Below are positions 1 to 8,165 of a stretch of DNA of 23,378 bases, piece by piece. Source of the DNA: Gemmatimonadota bacterium (GTDB lineage Bacteria; Gemmatimonadota; Gemmatimonadetes; Gemmatimonadales; GWC2-71-9); contig QHUD01000195.1 in NCBI GenBank assembly GCA_003221085.1, positions 1-23,378 on the forward strand, in the 5' to 3' direction. Position 1 is the stretch's first letter. The number at the start of each line of letters is the position of its first letter. Below the pieces are notes generated by a model that made no database searches, was not told the DNA's origin, and saw nothing but the letters and a program-made list of their open reading frames with translations. The translations under genes were made by a program, and so were the position numbers.

Positions 1-2880
<2,880 letters not shown>

Positions 2881-2883
2881 AAA

Positions 2884-2947
2884 ATGCGGAGTGCGGAGTG
2901 CGGAATAGAAGGGAAAGCCTCGATGCCGTGTTCCGACAACCGCATTC
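2884..2947. repeat. Heptad array with degenerate facing arm in dnaE2 leader
   Basis: Three CGGARTG heptads at 2887-2907 face a degraded copy at about 2931-2947, which contains CCGCATTC. The two arms could form an imperfect stem in the short leader between the small mutasome gene (stop at 2949) and the dnaE2 ATG (2880). It ends four bases before the dnaE2 start, in place of a ribosome binding site. Confidence 0.75.
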
Positions 2948-2948
2948 T

Positions 2949-3269
2949 CTAAGGTTTTTGCAAGAACCACTCCTGTTTCACGAGATCCACGAACAGCACA
3001 AGTCTTGCGCCGTCTTGCAGAAGCACTTCGTAGTACATACGCGTGATGGGTTCACGCCACCATTCGTCGTCGATCCGCCATGTCTCTCTAACTGCATCGA
3101 TCGTCACCGGTACTCTTTCATCACCTTTCCGCACTCCGCTTTCCGCACTCCGCATTTCGATCTTGGCCGGCGATCCGCAGGTGTCGAGCTCCACCACCAC
3201 AGGCTGGGGAACGTTTACGGCTCGAAGTCTGTCAGTTCCATTCCGCATTCCGCACTCCGCATTCCGCAC
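2949..3269 (-). CDS. Small ImuB/DnaE2-linked protein (DUF6504-like?)
   Basis: 106 residues, GTG start overlapping the imuB stop (TAGTG), so probably translationally coupled. The C-terminal half is the convincing part: RVPVTIDAVRETWRIDDEWW, then REPITRMYYEVLLQDG and VLFVDLVKQEWFLQ. That is a compact mixed alpha/beta pattern like the small proteins (DUF6504 type) encoded beside imuB and dnaE2 in actinobacteria; I am only moderately sure of the family name. No catalytic motif is apparent and the role is unknown, but its position between imuB and dnaE2 suggests a mutasome accessory. Two heptad arrays are translated within it: MRNAECGMRN at the N-terminus and MRSAESGVRK near residue 40. The true start may be a later codon (for example the ATG at residue 8), because the GTG lies inside a repeat. 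Confidence 0.7.
   Translation of the reverse strand: MRNAECGMRNGTDRLRAVNVPQPVVVELDTCGSPAKIEMRSAESGVRKGDERVPVTIDAVRETWRIDDEWWREPITRMYYEVLLQDGARLVLFVDLVKQEWFLQKP
3127..3156 (-). repeat. Heptad array inside the small mutasome gene
   Basis: Four 7-base units (minus-strand CGGARTG or CGGAAAG variants), read in frame as MRSAESGVRK between SPAKIE and GDERVPVTI. The flanking residues look as if they were once contiguous in a beta-strand pair. Confidence 0.8.
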
Positions 3270-3270
3270 T
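3239..3270 (-). repeat. Heptad array at imuB end / small gene start
   Basis: Four full units plus a partial, in the order CATTCCG, CATTCCG, CACTCCG, CATTCCG, CACT on the plus strand. It abuts the imuB stop codon and supplies the GTG start and first residues of the following gene. Confidence 0.85.
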
Positions 3271-4483
3271 AGGCTTCAAAGTCGATCAACGCATACCGCC
3301 GCTCGGGGAGCCGCGACCATGGCTGCACCTCGATGACGTGATACAACATCGGCCGTCGGATCCGCAGCGCGATCTCCCGGGCGGCGCTCTGGAGCGCCCG
3401 TCGCCGCCCGGCGCGAGCCGCGGCCCCCGCATCCCGCGCGAACAGCTGCAGCTCCGCGGTGCCCGGCGCGAAGGCGGTGAACTCGACGACGAACCGCTCC
3501 ACCGCTCCGGCGGGGGGCGACCGCTCGAGCAGTGTCTTGAGCGGCGCCGCGATGCGCTCCCGTATCGCGGATGGGTCCTTGAGGGTCGCTTCCATGAGCC
3601 AGGAGGCCCCGTGCTCGAGCTCGGCGTGCACGCGCACCACGTGCACGCGCCATCCGCTGCGGCGCGGATCCGCGAGCGCGCGGTCGATGAGCTTGTCCAA
3701 TGCGTGGGCGAGCAGGTCCCGCTCGCCGACCGGAGTGAAAAACGTGAGGGCGGCCACGATCGGCTCGGGCACAACCAGCCCCACCACCGGCTCCGCCAGG
3801 AGTCCCGCCGCGAGCTGCCACAGCTGCCGGCCGGCGCGGCCGAACTGCGACACGACGGCTTCCTCCGGAAGCGCGACGAGCGCGCCCAGCGTCTTGACGC
3901 CGAGCTGCACCAGCCGGCGATGCGTGTCGGGATCGAGCGGGAGCACGGCGAGCGGCTGGGCGGCGAGAAACTTTGCCTCCCCTCCCACCGGCACTATGAT
4001 CGCAGCTCCCGGTTTTGCGCGGGTCGCGGCCACCCTGGAGACGAATTTCCCCTTGCCCCACCCCACACGGAGTGCGGAATGCGGAATGCGGAGTGCGGAA
4101 TGTATGTGTGAGGTTCGTGGGGCGAACGACCCTTCACTGAAATTCCGCATTCCGCACTCCGCACTCCGCATTTGAATTTCTTCGATGATTTGCTGTGGCG
4201 AACCGAATAACCTTTCCAATCCGTCTGTTCCTACGTACACCCGCCCCAGCTCCGCCGGCTCGATTACCGGGCTCACCTGGCCGAGCGCCGCGAAGAGCCG
4301 GGAGAACTGCGCATCGTAATGCACCGGGTCGGGCTCGCACAGCTTGAGCGCGGGACAGAGTCCGATCGCCTGGCTCACGGTCATCCCGGGTTTCACGCCC
4401 ACGCGCCGGGCGAGTGGAGCGACCTGCCACACACGACAGCAGCAGGCCACGGACTCGCTTGTCAGGTGGGGCGTTTGGGTCAT
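3269..4483 (-). CDS. imuB: ImuB-like inactive Y-family DNA polymerase
   Basis: ImuB is a Y-family polymerase homologue without catalysis that bridges DnaE2 to the sliding clamp during induced mutagenesis. Visible family signature: ARRVGVKPGMTVSQAIGLCP, then VSPVIEPAELGRVYVGTDGL and GLERLFGSP. The aspartate-glutamate pair of active Y-family polymerases is absent there, as expected for ImuB. KFVSRVAATRAKPGAAIIVP and the LGVKTLGALVALPEEAVVSQ helix-hairpin-helix follow, then the little-finger region. I start it at ATG 4483 (404 residues) because a good promoter lies just upstream and longer versions would run into the divergent gene. This leaves it about 25-35 residues short of the usual N-terminal strand; a neighbouring frame encodes VIDLASFPIFG, which resembles that strand, so a frameshift is possible. 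A heptad hairpin adds 35 residues in frame after IIEEIQ. Confidence 0.85.
   Translation of the reverse strand: MTQTPHLTSESVACCCRVWQVAPLARRVGVKPGMTVSQAIGLCPALKLCEPDPVHYDAQFSRLFAALGQVSPVIEPAELGRVYVGTDGLERLFGSPQQIIEEIQMRSAECGMRNFSEGSFAPRTSHIHSALRIPHSALRVGWGKGKFVSRVAATRAKPGAAIIVPVGGEAKFLAAQPLAVLPLDPDTHRRLVQLGVKTLGALVALPEEAVVSQFGRAGRQLWQLAAGLLAEPVVGLVVPEPIVAALTFFTPVGERDLLAHALDKLIDRALADPRRSGWRVHVVRVHAELEHGASWLMEATLKDPSAIRERIAAPLKTLLERSPPAGAVERFVVEFTAFAPGTAELQLFARDAGAAARAGRRRALQSAAREIALRIRRPMLYHVIEVQPWSRLPERRYALIDFEA
4068..4173. repeat. Inverted heptad-repeat hairpin inserted in imuB
   Basis: Left arm 4068-4102 is five CGGARTG heptads; right arm 4142-4172 is four of their reverse complement (CATTCCG/CACTCCG); the loop is about 39 bases. 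The arms can pair with only a few G-T wobbles. The unit is translated in imuB as about 35 extra residues (MRSAECGMRN ... HSALRIPHSALR) between the palm segment and KFVSRVAA, keeping the frame. Confidence 0.9.
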
Positions 4484-4505
4484 TGTCGGGTCGAAGTGGG
4501 ACCCG

Positions 4506-4535
4506 AATATATCCCGAAGATAGGGAAGCTGGCAA
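4506..4535 (-). promoter_or_regulatory. Candidate sigma70-type promoter for imuB
   Basis: On the minus strand TTGCCA (4535-4530, five of six to consensus -35) is followed after 18 bases by TATATT (4511-4506). This places transcription start near 4500, about 17 bases before the ATG chosen at 4483. A palindrome CTTCGAAG at 4545-4552 lies just upstream and could be an operator, but it does not match a LexA box I can name. Confidence 0.45.
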
Positions 4536-4541
4536 GGTCGA

Positions 4542-4570
4542 TTACTTCGAAGGTAAGCTGTTGATATATT
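4542..4570 (+). promoter_or_regulatory. Candidate promoter for DUF72 gene
   Basis: TTACTT (4542-4547), a 17-base spacer and TATATT (4565-4570) place the transcription start about four to seven bases before the ATG at 4581, with no Shine-Dalgarno. The message may therefore be almost leaderless. It overlaps the CTTCGAAG palindrome. Confidence 0.35.
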
Positions 4571-4580
4571 TCGACTTCTA

Positions 4581-5549
4581 ATGCACAGCCGGAAACAGCC
4601 GAATCTCTTTGACGACGTCGGTGCACTTCCGCCGCCGCCCCCCGACCTGGTCGCGCTCGGGGCACGCGTCCCGCCCAACGTCAGGCTCGGCACGTCCACC
4701 TGGACCTATGACGGTTGGACGGGGGAGGTCTATCATCGGTCCTATCGCAGCGCCCAGCCGGCCCGTCGGCTCGAGGAGTACGCGCGCTATCCCTTGTTCC
4801 GCACGGTGGGCATCGACAGCGCGTTCTACGAGCCGCCATCCGAAGAGGTTCTCACGGCGTACGCTCGGGCGTTGCCCCCCGGCTTTCCGTGCGTGAGCAA
4901 GGTGTGGGATCGGATCACGGCGCGGCGCTTCACGCAGGATCCGCGCTGGGGCAACCTTGCCGGACAGAAGAACCCCGACTTCCTGAACGCCGACCTCTTC
5001 AAGGACGCGGTACTCGGGCCATACGCGCGGGCGTTCCGCGATCACGCCGGCGCGTTCGTGTTCGAGTTTCAGGCGATGCGAGGGCATGATCTCCCCGAGC
5101 CGGCCCAGTGGGCGGATGAGCTCGACGCCTTCCTGCGGCGACTGCCCCGCGACTTCCGCTACGCCGTGGAGCTACGGAACCGGGAGCTGTTGACCGACGC
5201 CCACGGTGCGGTGCTCGCGCGCCACGGGGTGGCCCACGTGTTCAATTCGTGGAACGAGATGCCGGCGATCGGCGAGCAGCTCGAGCTGCCGTGGACGTTC
5301 CCCGCTGGCTTCACCGTGGTGCGGGCGCTGCTCCGCCCCGGGCGGGCCTATGTCGACGCGGTGAAGCTGTTCGAGCCGTACGACCGCGTCCGCGATCCCC
5401 AACCGGAGGTGCGACAGGATCTGCTGCGCCTCATTGCCGAGGTGATGCGGCGCCATATGGAGGCGTTGATCCTCGTGAACAACCGGCTCGAGGGCAACGC
5501 GCCGGGGACCATCCGGGCGGTCGTGGAGATGATGGAAGAGAGGGGATAG
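4581..5549 (+). CDS. DUF72 domain protein (YecE-like TIM barrel)
   Basis: 322 residues. The DUF72 family signature starts at about residue 35 with VRLGTSTWTYDGWTGEVYH. It continues with FRTVGIDSAFYEPPS, PCVSKVWDRITARRFT, AFVFEFQAMRGHD, FRYAVELRNRELL, RAYVDAVKLFEPYD and a C-terminal ILVNNRLEGNAPGTI. The fold is a TIM barrel related to AP endonuclease 2-type barrels. The biochemical role of the family is not established, although DUF72 genes often sit near DNA-repair genes, and here it diverges from imuB. The first ~30 residues, proline-rich after LFDD, are outside the conserved domain. It is transcribed away from imuB with 97 bases between the two starts, so shared regulation is possible. Confident family assignment; function unknown. 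Confidence 0.92.
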   Translation: MHSRKQPNLFDDVGALPPPPPDLVALGARVPPNVRLGTSTWTYDGWTGEVYHRSYRSAQPARRLEEYARYPLFRTVGIDSAFYEPPSEEVLTAYARALPPGFPCVSKVWDRITARRFTQDPRWGNLAGQKNPDFLNADLFKDAVLGPYARAFRDHAGAFVFEFQAMRGHDLPEPAQWADELDAFLRRLPRDFRYAVELRNRELLTDAHGAVLARHGVAHVFNSWNEMPAIGEQLELPWTFPAGFTVVRALLRPGRAYVDAVKLFEPYDRVRDPQPEVRQDLLRLIAEVMRRHMEALILVNNRLEGNAPGTIRAVVEMMEERG

Positions 5550-5634
5550 TCTCGATGTGCTTGCGAGCTTTCACAACTCAGGCTAGGCTATCCTCGTGTA
5601 GCATCGACAGTACCGCACAAAGTGCACAGCCTGC

Positions 5635-6057
5635 ATGAGCGCTAGCAGCCGGGGCGTTCCCACGCTGCCGGTTCCACTACTGCGTGACGCCGTCGGGCGG
5701 GAAACCGCCCGGCTGTCATTGCGACGAGCAGCCGCCGAACTCTCCATCAGCCCGAACGGCCTGCGGAACTTCCTGAACGGCTCGGAACCCCGCAGCGCCA
5801 CGCGCGTGAAGCTCGAGCGCTGGCTCGCCGGGCGGCAGCACGTCACCCGCCCACCCAACGTCGGTCAGCTCGTGCGCCTGCTGAACGAGCTGGCGGGCGA
5901 CCTCTCCACCCAGCAGACGGCGGCACTCGCAGGCGACATCGCGGGGCTGCTCGCCGCGGCCTACGAGGCGCGGCGCCTGTCCCCACCGCGGTGGGTCCAA
6001 GAGCTCCTCCGGCATTACCGCGTGCGCCGGGGCAAAGTCGCCAGCGAGGTCGCGTAA
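5635..6057 (+). CDS. Helix-turn-helix protein, tandem paralogue 1
   Basis: 140 residues; no family recognised beyond a helix-turn-helix. Residues ~22-64 (RETARLSLRRAAAELSIS, PNGLRNFLNG, RVKLERWLAG) have the spacing of a lambda-repressor-like HTH, with SPNGLRNFL as recognition helix. The C-terminal half (NVGQLVRLLNELAGDL ... PPRWVQELLRHY) is a separate helical domain. It is closely similar over its full length to the protein at 6381-6806, including N-terminal VPTLPVPLLRD and C-terminal KVASEVA. The C-terminal half alone is echoed by the small gene between them. No strong Shine-Dalgarno is seen. A small dyad GCAC-AAA-GTGC (5615-5625) lies ten bases before the ATG and could be an operator for self-regulation. 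Probably a regulator; target unknown. Confidence 0.75.
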   Translation: MSASSRGVPTLPVPLLRDAVGRETARLSLRRAAAELSISPNGLRNFLNGSEPRSATRVKLERWLAGRQHVTRPPNVGQLVRLLNELAGDLSTQQTAALAGDIAGLLAAAYEARRLSPPRWVQELLRHYRVRRGKVASEVA

Positions 6058-6146
6058 GGCCGTTCCGCCGGGCCTTGCGACGCCACGGCCCTCACCATAC
6101 ATCTAGTTGTGAAGTTTGTGCAGTTCCTCTTCGACGTGGGGCTGAC

Positions 6147-6365
6147 TTGGCAACCAAGGGTCGCAAACGGGCCCCGTCTCCCAAGGCCACAGAAATCGTG
6201 CGCCTAGTCGAGGCCCTGAGTGCGGGGGTTGGCTCGCACGACGGCGTTGTGCTGGGCCGCGGCATCGCAGGGTTGTTACGAGACGCGTACCGCGGGAAGC
6301 AGGGAAAAGTCCCGGGCTGGGTCCGGGAGCTGATCGCGTACTACGGAAAGAAACGGGCGCCCTAG
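6147..6365 (+). CDS. Small C-terminal-only relative of the flanking HTH proteins
   Basis: 72 residues from a TTG start; upstream residues in frame look non-coding. The body, TEIVRLVEALSAGVGSHDGV then GRGIAGLLRDAY and VPGWVRELIAYY, aligns with the C-terminal domain of the two flanking paralogues (QLVRLLNELAGDL, IAGLLAAAYEARR, PRWVQELLRHYR). It lacks their N-terminal helix-turn-helix and is instead preceded by a basic stretch, ATKGRKRAPSPK. It could act as a partner that joins the larger proteins through the shared domain without binding DNA, or be a decayed copy. The stop is 15 bases before the third gene, so those two are probably co-transcribed. Confidence 0.6.
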   Translation: MATKGRKRAPSPKATEIVRLVEALSAGVGSHDGVVLGRGIAGLLRDAYRGKQGKVPGWVRELIAYYGKKRAP

Positions 6366-6380
6366 CGCCCCGGACGTCAC

Positions 6381-6806
6381 GTGAATGCCGGTTCGGCGGT
6401 TCCGACTCTCCCGACCCTCCCGGTGCCGTTGCTGCGGGATGGGTTCGCGCGGGAGGCGGCGCGGCTCTCACTGCGGCGCGTCGCCCGTGAGGTGGGTATG
6501 AGCCCGAACGGACTGCGCGGCTTCTTGGGCGGAGCGATCCCCCGCAGCCTCACCCGAATCCGGTTGGAGCGCTGGCTCGCCATCCAGGGCAAAGTCACGC
6601 GACCGCCGAACGTGGGTCAGTTCGTGCGTCTGGTGAACGAGCTCTCGGTCGACCTCCCTCCCGAGCACACACTCGGCCTGGGACGGGCCCTCGCCGGGCT
6701 GCTCGTCGAAACGTACGAGGCGCGTCGACTTTCCCCACCCCGCTGGGTCCAGGACCTGGTGCGCTATTACCGACCCCGGGGCAAAGCCGCCAGCGAAGTC
6801 GCCTGA
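6381..6806 (+). CDS. Helix-turn-helix protein, tandem paralogue 2
   Basis: 141 residues from a GTG start. It shows the same architecture as the gene at 5635: an N-terminal PTLPVPLLRDGFAREAARLS leading into the HTH, recognition helix SPNGLRGFLGG and RIRLERWLAI. The second domain reads RPPNVGQFVRLVNELSVDLP, AGLLVETYEARRLSPPRWVQ and DLVRYYR, ending AASEVA. Identity to paralogue 1 is obvious by eye over the whole length, which indicates local duplication. The stop is only five bases from the convergent end of the radical SAM gene (6811). DNA-binding regulator is the natural reading; ligand and target are unknown. Confidence 0.75.
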   Translation: MNAGSAVPTLPTLPVPLLRDGFAREAARLSLRRVAREVGMSPNGLRGFLGGAIPRSLTRIRLERWLAIQGKVTRPPNVGQFVRLVNELSVDLPPEHTLGLGRALAGLLVETYEARRLSPPRWVQDLVRYYRPRGKAASEVA

Positions 6807-6810
6807 CCCA

Positions 6811-7905
6811 TCACAATCCGAGCTCTCGCTGCGCCGGCGCCTGCCGTCGCCCGTAGCGATCCGTCATCCCCTGGTTCACCGGAAATCCGAATCGCGCCTG
6901 TAGCCGCGTGATGCGCGCGGCCAGCGCGCGCGCATAGTCGCCAGGCACCCCGCTCCGCCCTTCATAGGCGCGCCGGTAGCGCGCGACGAGATCGGGGAAG
7001 CGCTCTTCCAGCATCGGGAGGAAGCGGTCCCGCACGGCAGGGTAGAGGCGCAGCGGACCGGCGTGCACGAACCTGGCGCCGGCCTCCCGGGCCGCCTGGA
7101 AGAGCGCTTCCAGATGGGGTATGTCATCGGTAATCCCCGGAAGGACCGGCGCCACGATCAGGCCGACGCGGACGCCCGCATCGGCGAGTCGCTTCAGGGC
7201 CCGGAGCCGCACCGCCGGCATCGGCGAGCGCGCCTCGACCTGCCGGATCAGCGCCACGTCCACGGTGGTGAGGGAGATGTGGACTTCGAGATCGCTGCAC
7301 TCCTGAAGGCGCCGCAGCACGTCCGTGTCGCGAGCGATCAGCGGACTCTTGGTGATGATGCCGACGTTCAAACCGTCGCAGCGCGCCAGGCGCTCGAGCA
7401 CCCCGCGCGTGAGCCGGAAGCGCCGCTCAGCCGGCTGGTATGGATCGGTGGCGGTGCCGATGACAATCGGCGCGGCCGGGTGGGCAGGATCGGCGGACCG
7501 AAAGTACCTCCGTAGATCGCGCTCGAGCGCGCCGAGCAGTGTCTCCTTCACGAATACGCGCCGCTCGAACGCCTCCCACCCGTGCGGTCCGCGGAACTCG
7601 ACAAACTCGTCGTCGGTGAGCTTCCCCGCGTCGTGGGCGCGCTCGACGGTGTAGCGGTGCGCGTAGCGCGCGTAGCAGTACGTGCACCCGAATTCGCACC
7701 CGATGTAGGGGTTGAGCGACCAGAAATCGACGCCGGTCTGCTGCGGTGAGTTGAGAACGGACTTGGGTTCGAGCGACACGAACTTGGTGCCGCGGAGCCG
7801 CTCATCGAGAATCGGAAGGGCGGTAGGACGGTATGGCGGTACGCTGAGCAGCTGCAGCTGCCGGGACCGCTTCGCTGATTTTACTTCCCGTTCGCGTACG
7901 GCCAT
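6811..7905 (-). CDS. Radical SAM protein, PA0069/Rv2578c family (SplB-like)
   Basis: 364 residues. The radical SAM 4Fe-4S motif is C70-x3-C74-x2-C77 in IGCEFGCTYCYARYAHRY. The family context follows: LRGTKFVSLEPKSVLN, VFVKETLLGALERDL, IVIGTATDPYQPAERRFRLT, GIITKSPLIARDTDVL, EVHISLTTVD and GLIVAPVLPGITDD. The family is related to spore photoproduct lyase but functionally uncharacterised, so I do not call it SPL. The first ~32 residues are not conserved-looking and are encoded by an inverted-repeat element; the ATG at 7905 lies in one arm of it. The conserved core begins at ILDERLRGTKF. Transcribed 35 bases after a small zinc-ribbon gene, so probably one operon. Confidence 0.9.
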   Translation of the reverse strand: MAVREREVKSAKRSRQLQLLSVPPYRPTALPILDERLRGTKFVSLEPKSVLNSPQQTGVDFWSLNPYIGCEFGCTYCYARYAHRYTVERAHDAGKLTDDEFVEFRGPHGWEAFERRVFVKETLLGALERDLRRYFRSADPAHPAAPIVIGTATDPYQPAERRFRLTRGVLERLARCDGLNVGIITKSPLIARDTDVLRRLQECSDLEVHISLTTVDVALIRQVEARSPMPAVRLRALKRLADAGVRVGLIVAPVLPGITDDIPHLEALFQAAREAGARFVHAGPLRLYPAVRDRFLPMLEERFPDLVARYRRAYEGRSGVPGDYARALAARITRLQARFGFPVNQGMTDRYGRRQAPAQRELGL

Positions 7906-7924
7906 ACCGCCTTACCGCCCTTCC
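7814..7924. repeat. Inverted repeat of GGCGGTA-type units at radical SAM start
   Basis: Arms 7814-7843 and 7895-7924 are each 30 bases and match at 27 of 30 positions in inverted orientation, with a 51-base loop. Each arm is itself a run of units close to GGCGGTAW (8-base-like periodicity). The ATG of the radical SAM gene falls in the right arm, and the arm and loop sequences are translated as its first ~30 residues. Confidence 0.9.
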
Positions 7925-7940
7925 GCCTGACCGTCCCCGT

Positions 7941-8075
7941 TCACCCGCACCGCGCCCACCCGCACTGCACGCACACCAGGCAGCCCGATTGGCGCACGAG
8001 CCCGCCGCCGCAGTCGGGGCAGGCCGAAGGCTGGGACGTGGGATGCGGCACCGGGGAAGGGTGGGGCGTTGACAT
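7941..8075 (-). CDS. 44-residue zinc-ribbon protein (NrdJ C-terminus-like)
   Basis: A small gene starting at ATG 8075 and ending TGA at 7941. After a proline/serine-rich N-terminus the sequence is ACPDCGGGLVRQSGCLVCVQ then CGWARCG. It thus has CxxC knuckles at residues 19/22 and 36/39 plus C32 and C43. The pattern CP-x-CG, then G-C-x-x-C-x-x-CG, is that of the zinc ribbon found at the extreme C-terminus of adenosylcobalamin-dependent ribonucleotide reductase (NrdJ). Here it stands alone. No reductase is in the window. It precedes the radical SAM gene by 35 bases, suggesting co-expression. An 11-bp stem-loop ends three bases upstream of its start codon. Function unknown; nucleic-acid or protein binding through zinc is plausible. 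Confidence 0.65.
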   Translation of the reverse strand: MSTPHPSPVPHPTSQPSACPDCGGGLVRQSGCLVCVQCGWARCG

Positions 8076-8078
8076 GAT

Positions 8079-8115
8079 TATTGGCTTCGGTATTTGTTCG
8101 GGTACGAAGCCAATA
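8079..8115 (-). promoter_or_regulatory. Stem-loop directly before zinc-ribbon start
   Basis: TATTGGCTTCG (8079-8089) pairs perfectly with CGAAGCCAATA (8105-8115), an 11-bp stem with a 15-base loop. On the minus strand it ends three bases before the ATG at 8075, so it could sequester the initiation region or act as a protein site. No ribosome binding site is visible between stem and start. Confidence 0.4.
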
Positions 8116-8120
8116 TGCTA

Positions 8121-8137
8121 CCGGCCCAAAGGGCCGG
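8121..8137 (-). terminator. GC-rich hairpin downstream of the APC permease
   Basis: CCGGCCC and GGGCCGG pair perfectly around a three-base loop, 28 bases beyond the permease stop (8166). There is no clear U-tract after it on the minus strand, so it is a weak intrinsic terminator at best. Its position at the 3' end supports a role in termination or RNA stability. Confidence 0.45.
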
Positions 8138-8165
8138 CAAGGGCACAGCGCTGCTGGTTCGGTGA

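Noticed and set aside
4068..4173. CRISPR-like array
   Set aside because: Repeat units are 7 bases with no spacers, and no cas gene is present.
4484..4699. N-terminal extension of imuB to 4699
   Set aside because: It would overlap the start of the DUF72 gene, cover the promoter, and shows no Y-family residues.
6058..6090. Terminator after the first HTH gene (GGCCGT / ACGGCC)
   Set aside because: Only a 6-bp stem with a 21-base loop and no U-tract; expected by chance at this GC.
5570..6113. Shared TTCACAACT sequence before the first and second HTH-family genes
   Set aside because: Nine bases, opposite orientation and different distances to the starts; too short to support as an operator.
6811..7905. 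Spore photoproduct lyase
   Set aside because: Related fold and CxxxCxxC motif, but length and the LEPKSVLN / TDPYQPAE motifs point to the PA0069/Rv2578c family, and nothing suggests sporulation.
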